Source of the DNA: Streptomyces sp. CT34 | GTDB taxonomy: Bacteria; Actinomycetota; Actinomycetes; Streptomycetales; Streptomycetaceae | Direction of reading: 5' to 3' | Length of the DNA: 64,000 nt | Assembly (NCBI RefSeq): GCF_000805335.1 | Contig: NZ_KN708638.1 | Span: forward strand, 2,862 to 66,861 | Shown here: positions 60,573 through 64,000 of the stretch, in pieces | How positions within the stretch are numbered: the first letter of the stretch is position 1 | Layout of the letters: every line of letters begins with the position of its first letter | Notes under the pieces: generated by a model | Told to the model about the DNA's origin: nothing | The model's database searches: none | Seen by the model: the letters and a program-made list of their open reading frames with translations, nothing else | Position numbers and translations under genes: made by a program

Positions 60573-61084
60573 CTACCCGAAGTCGTGCTCTCCTCGGTGC
60601 CCGGCAAAGAGCAGACATTCATCGCCGTCTGGCTCGGCCGGGCAGACGGCGGCGATGGCGATCTCGTAGGAGCCGGGATCGTCCCATGTCGCCCACCGCT
60701 CCACGCTCTCCTCGCCGTGCCGGAGATCCTGGCCCTGGACCAATGCTCCGTGGAGACCTTGGTGGTCAAGGGCGAGCCCGCAGTCCCGCTCGGACTCCAC
60801 CTGATGTACGGCATGGGGCAGGGCATCGAAGCGCGAAACCTCTGCTGCGGTCAGCCGGATGGAGCTGGGGCAGTGCGGCGGCTTCGGCTCTTTACAGCCC
60901 AGACCGTCCTGGTGGCCGTCGGGAAGTAGGCAGCCATCATCTTCACCGTCGGTGCATAGCTTGCCGGAGATGATCTCGCATTCGGACCCATCCCAGGTTA
61001 GCCACCACGAGATGAAACCGGTGTCATCATCGACTCCGTCGCAAACGTAGTGGATGTGCTTCTCGTCGTGGTCAACGCTTAGCC
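60573..61084 (-). pseudogene. Partial hypothetical gene lacking its start
   Basis: A coding-like frame of about 170 codons ending at 60573. It is rich in Cys, Asp and Trp (HYVCDGVDDDTGFISWWLTW, CEIISGKLCTDGEDDGCLLP, ECLLFAGHRGEHDFG). No usable start codon precedes it before the inverted-repeat segment at 61130-61202, so the 5' end appears lost. Unknown family. Confidence 0.4.
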
Positions 61085-61129
61085 TCGCGCTTTCGCGGGG
61101 TGTGCTGTCCAGGTGCGGATCAGAAACCC

Positions 61130-61202
61130 GGAAAATGCCCTTGACCCGCAACGATAGGACTTGCTGAGGGTCCTGTTGGTTGCAAGGAAAAGGGCACTTT
61201 CC
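61130..61202. repeat. 73-bp segment with 13-bp terminal inverted repeats
   Basis: GGAAAATGCCCTT at 61130-61142 pairs with AAGGGCACTTTCC at 61190-61202 (12 of 13), leaving 47 bp between. No gene lies inside. It could be a miniature inverted-repeat element, an IS end or a terminator-like fold. Confidence 0.45.
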
Positions 61203-61385
61203 AGGTGAGAGAGCGTATCGGTTCCTACCCACGCGTGCGTGTCCAGGGCGATGGTCGCCAAATCGCCTCTCAGGCCGGTTCGGTCCTGCTCGTGGAAACG
61301 GCACGTAAGAATGGTCTTGACCAGGCGATCTCACGGAGCTCCGTCATCCCGGCCAGCAAAGCCGTCGACATAATCGGCCAGTTGG

Positions 61386-61748
61386 TCATCCGTAGTGCTG
61401 GGTCGCGGAAGTCTCGACGATGCGCTGCCGGGTGAGGACATAGGTAATGGCGCGGCGGCGGAAGTTTCTACCCCAGAATATGGCCCCGAAGAACAGCGGG
61501 AGTCCGGGGATGAGCATGAAGGGGCCGATGGCCCAGTGGGTGGCAGGAGCGGCGATCGACTTGATGCCGATGCTGGACAGTAGGAATCCCAGCGCGGCAC
61601 AGATACCGATCAGGTAACCCTCCACACGCATCCCACCGGGAAGGTCCCGTTTGTTGATCCTCACGTTGCTGGCCGCAAGTCGGCGGATCACCTCTTCTTC
61701 GTGAACTACCTTCTGGTGTCCGTGGGTTGGCATGTTGCTGCCGTTCAC
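61386..61748 (-). CDS. Small two-span membrane protein
   Basis: A 120-aa product; GTG 61748 has AAGGGG upstream (an upstream GTG at 61763 is possible). A charged N-terminus (HEEEVIRRLAASNVRINKRD) precedes two hydrophobic segments (GYLIGICAALGFLLSSIGI, GPFMLIPGLPLFFGAIFWG) and a basic tail RRRAITYVLTRQRIVET. The tail resembles the start of a bacterial PH domain. Unknown role; the last gene before the lanthipeptide locus. Confidence 0.6.
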   Translation of the reverse strand: MNGSNMPTHGHQKVVHEEEVIRRLAASNVRINKRDLPGGMRVEGYLIGICAALGFLLSSIGIKSIAAPATHWAIGPFMLIPGLPLFFGAIFWGRNFRRRAITYVLTRQRIVETSATQHYG

Positions 61749-61846
61749 CGTGTTCCCCTTCACGTCTAACCTGGCCTGATCAACGGCCTTGGCGGCAAAA
61801 TCGCGCCGATTCTCGCATATGGGCTGTAGTTACGCTTTTGGCTTGT

Positions 61847-61874
61847 CTCCGCCTCCGCCTCCGCCTCCGCCTCC
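61847..61874. repeat. GCCTCC hexanucleotide microsatellite
   Basis: Four perfect GCCTCC units preceded by CTCC. It lies in the 380-bp non-coding space upstream of the small membrane protein gene. No other feature is seen in 61764-62128. Confidence 0.8.
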
Positions 61875-62128
61875 GAGGCCATCAACAAGCGCCTCGACGC
61901 TTGGTCGTCATCGGTGGGACTTCCGCGGCGTAGCACCAGCACCGCCTTACAGCTACCCCGGCCGGACGCCAACCTCGCGACTACCGACGCGTTTAACGGA
62001 GTACCGGGTGGTGGCCTTGAGTCGATCTCGGTAGCCGAATACCGCGGATCCGGATCGCCGTAGGTCCACTGCGCCCTTTGCGCGGTTCCTGCTCGACTCC
62101 GTTCAGCATCTCGCATTCGCCGGGTCCC

Positions 62129-62163
62129 GGGGTGGACCGGCCGCCGGGCAGCGGGTCCACCCC
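62129..62163 (-). terminator. Terminator hairpin of the lanthipeptide precursor gene
   Basis: A perfect 10-bp inverted repeat (GGGGTGGACC / GGTCCACCCC) with a 15-nt loop, 11 bp beyond the precursor stop codon. It would end the transcript containing the synthetase and precursor genes. Confidence 0.8.
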
Positions 62164-62173
62164 TTCGCGGCCC

Positions 62174-62287
62174 TTACGAGCAGAACACGCTACTCATGAT
62201 GCTGTGGCACGCGAAGACGCTGTAGTTGCTGTCAAATCCTGTGGTCGTGTGTTCGGGTTCCAGGTCCTGCAGGTCGAGGAGCGACAT
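62174..62287 (-). CDS. Class III lanthipeptide precursor (37 aa)
   Basis: A 37-codon gene from ATG 62287 with AAAGGA about 8 nt upstream. The leader begins MSLLDLQDLEPEHTTTGF and carries the LLDLQ box that class III synthetases recognise. The core region (about residues 20-37) holds two consecutive Ser-x2-Ser-x3-Cys motifs, SNYSVFAC and SIMSSVFC, then a final Ser. In this class the two Ser are phosphorylated and eliminated, and the Cys closes labionin or lanthionine rings, so two such rings are predicted. The gene lies 55 nt downstream of the LanKC gene on the same strand, as in labyrinthopeptin-type loci, and a terminator follows. Too short for routine gene calling. Confidence 0.88.
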   Translation of the reverse strand: MSLLDLQDLEPEHTTTGFDSNYSVFACHSIMSSVFCS

Positions 62288-62342
62288 GGTCTTTTCCTTT
62301 CTCGATGTCCTCTCCGTGGAGAAGGACTGGTCGATCGCAGCC

Positions 62343-64000
62343 TCACTGATGCGAAGCTGGTACTGGGGCGTCCCTGCGCGTGGGCAGGAACGGGAGTTGT
62401 GCAGGGTGGTCGCCCAACGCCGTGGCGAGGGCGAGCAGGCAGCCGGCGGTTCCTGTGGCGAGGTCCATGGACAACCGCATCAACTGGTTGCCTGGGAAAG
62501 CTATGTCGCCGCCGTAGGCCATGCGGTAGTAGCCGAGGGAATGCGTCTGACGTCGGAGTTCGTCCACCGGGACACCGGGGGTGGTCGTGCGGTTGACGAA
62601 CCACAGCAGCCCGGCACGTCCCTGGAACAGGGCCGGTTGGGTGTAGGACCGGGACCGGGCGGCGAGCAGGATCCCGGCGCGGGTCTCGGCGAGTTCGGCG
62701 GCCTGCTCGGGTGCGTGGGCAAGGTAGTCGTCGAGGACCGCGCCGATGCCGACGCTGCCGATACCGAGGGAGGGCGTCATGCGCCAGCCCTCGTTGACTC
62801 CCAGTGCGCCGCTGGGCATGTATGCACATTGCGCGAGATCGATGTTCAGAGCGTCTTGGGCGAGGTCGAGAAGGGCAGGGGTGCCGGTACTTTCGTACAG
62901 TCGCAGGAAGAGCAGGGCAGGGCCGGTAGCGCCGTGCAGGAGTCCGGCGCGCGGGCGTGTGGGGTCGTGGCGTTCGCGGGCGGCCAGCCGGTCGGCGATG
63001 ATCTGCGCTGCTTCAGTGGCCCGTTCGTGAAAGTTCCGCTCGCCGGTGGTGCGGGCGAGTTGGTCCAGGAGGAGGCCGATTCCGGCCAGACCACTGTTCA
63101 GGTCCGAGGGGAGCCGGTGCCAGTTGGAGCCGAGCAGGGAATCGGTGAGATCGAGAGCGGACTGGGTGTGGCCCAGGCGATCAAGGGTGAGGATGACGCC
63201 GGCCAGGCCGTCGTACAGGCCCGCGGGCATATCGGACGGCAGTGAGTTGATGTGGTCGAGCAGCCACCGTTCCCCGTCCTCGTACCGCTCGGCACCCGCC
63301 TCGGCCAGCGCGTAGAGCACTCCCGCCGCGCCGTGGGCCAGACTGAGCCCGCCGCCGCCGGAGAACTGGGCAATGTCTCCGGGGAAGAGCCGGTCGTCCC
63401 TGTCGGGCGTGGCGGAGGCCAGGATGGCGCGCACCATCGAGTCACGACCACGCGGCCAGTCCCCGGGTTCTGCCAAGTGCGGGGTCCAATGGTCAGGGCA
63501 CGAATCCGGCACCGGAGCACCCGGCGAATGAGGCGCCGGCCGGCGGCCGTTGTGTGGCCGTGCGACAGCGTCCGTGGTGATCTCGGTGACAGCTTCCTGA
63601 ATGAACCCTTGTGGTATGTCGGGGAAGTGCTCGGTGAAGATCTCGCCGAAGTGGATTGCCTTGCGGCGATCGATGGCGAAGAGAGAGGTCAGAGGGAAGA
63701 ACAAGGAGAGACGGAGACAGGCCAGGGCATATCGGTCCACCGCGGTGCCCGTGCGGTCGGGTGGCGCGAGGAAGCCTGCATCGGCGACGATCTGACGGCC
63801 GGTCTGCGATGGCGGAGCGGCTGCCTCGAAGTCGACGAGGGTAACGGACTGTTCGTCCGGCGACACCATGATGTTGGACGGGTGCAGGTCGTTGAAGCAC
63901 AGGCCCTTACTGTGCATCGCCGTCACCGCCTTCTCCGTGGCGTGATAGATGCGCAGTGCCCAGTCCGTGTAGGCGGTGACGGCCTTCGGGTCGGGGTCGG
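62343..64000 (-). CDS. Class III lanthipeptide synthetase LanKC (partial, 5' end outside window)
   Basis: The last about 551 residues of a multidomain synthetase; the N-terminal lyase region and part of the kinase lie beyond 64000. The visible kinase end has the catalytic loop GLCFNDLHPSNIMV and the metal loop TLVDFEAA. A LanC-like alpha/alpha-barrel follows, with repeats ending in GGGGLSLAHGAAGVLYALAE, PAGLYDGLAGVILTLDRLG, RAGLLHGATGPALLFLRLY and GTAGCLLALATALG. The Cys-Cys-His zinc ligands of class I, II and IV cyclases are absent, which places it in class III. It should dehydrate and cyclise the 37-aa precursor encoded immediately downstream. Confidence 0.92.
   Translation of the reverse strand, partial: DPDPKAVTAYTDWALRIYHATEKAVTAMHSKGLCFNDLHPSNIMVSPDEQSVTLVDFEAAAPPSQTGRQIVADAGFLAPPDRTGTAVDRYALACLRLSLFFPLTSLFAIDRRKAIHFGEIFTEHFPDIPQGFIQEAVTEITTDAVARPHNGRRPAPHSPGAPVPDSCPDHWTPHLAEPGDWPRGRDSMVRAILASATPDRDDRLFPGDIAQFSGGGGLSLAHGAAGVLYALAEAGAERYEDGERWLLDHINSLPSDMPAGLYDGLAGVILTLDRLGHTQSALDLTDSLLGSNWHRLPSDLNSGLAGIGLLLDQLARTTGERNFHERATEAAQIIADRLAARERHDPTRPRAGLLHGATGPALLFLRLYESTGTPALLDLAQDALNIDLAQCAYMPSGALGVNEGWRMTPSLGIGSVGIGAVLDDYLAHAPEQAAELAETRAGILLAARSRSYTQPALFQGRAGLLWFVNRTTTPGVPVDELRRQTHSLGYYRMAYGGDIAFPGNQLMRLSMDLATGTAGCLLALATALGDHPAQLPFLPTRRDAPVPASHQ

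Noticed and set aside
1..64000. tRNA, rRNA or CRISPR loci
   Set aside because: Looked for by eye on both strands; nothing met the standard.

Overview
The window is high-G+C actinomycete DNA, almost certainly Streptomyces. Supporting signs are the strong third-position G/C bias, GTG/TTG starts behind GGAGG-like sites, a class III lanthipeptide locus, a Tap-like telomere-associated protein with a Tpg-like partner, and actinobacterial families (CGNR regulator, Lon-like protease and flotillin remnants, I36-type inhibitors). The density of insertion sequences, decayed genes and isolated metabolic cassettes fits a chromosome arm or a linear plasmid.

Layout. 0-7.3 kb: a seven-gene operon on the minus strand, mostly with overlapping stop/start codons. 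It encodes a DDE transposase of the Mu/TniA type, two AAA+ ATPases, two large paralogous proteins that look like AAA+ proteins without Walker motifs, an HTH protein and a small protein; this is a Tn7/Tn5053-like transposition module with unusual accessories. 7.8-15.5 kb: an AraC regulator and MFS exporter, then a compact biosynthetic operon (stand-alone adenylation enzyme, acyl-CoA-dehydrogenase-like flavoprotein, 188-aa unknown, carrier protein, type II thioesterase, two-PAS protein) closed by a strong terminator. 16.5-22.9 kb: a minus-strand operon with a 21-repeat YCF48-like propeller protein, an RraA-like protein, an ATP-grasp ligase and an MFS exporter, divergent from a small secreted peptide with DTH[G/W] repeats.

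22.9-36 kb is largely gene debris (fragments of a thiamine-binding protein, flotillin, sugar acetyltransferase, Lon-like protease, SRAP protein, SDR and others). Intact islands within it are a LysR regulator, secreted proteins, an amidase plus lipoprotein pair, a haloacetate-dehalogenase-like hydrolase divergent from a CGNR regulator, and a 464-aa unknown. 36-38.5 kb holds a possible secreted RNase toxin with a candidate immunity gene and a metallo-beta-lactamase-fold lactonase. 38.6-46 kb holds two nearly identical 851-bp IS5-family elements in opposite orientation, each with its own 3-bp target duplication. The second sits at the very tip of an 892-bp IS5-like element. Between them lie small membrane and secreted proteins and a C15-like peptidase whose catalytic Cys appears to be Ser.

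47.1-49.9 kb is a Tap/Tpg-like operon preceded by an HTH gene, which suggests a linear replicon or remains of one. 50.5-60.3 kb mixes catabolic enzymes (aldehyde dehydrogenase, SDR, FMN-dependent alpha-hydroxyacid oxidase, cupin) with a graveyard of transposase fragments and one intact 1123-bp IS630-family element. The right end carries a class III lanthipeptide locus: a LanKC synthetase running off the window, followed by a 37-aa precursor with two Ser-x2-Ser-x3-Cys motifs and a terminator hairpin.
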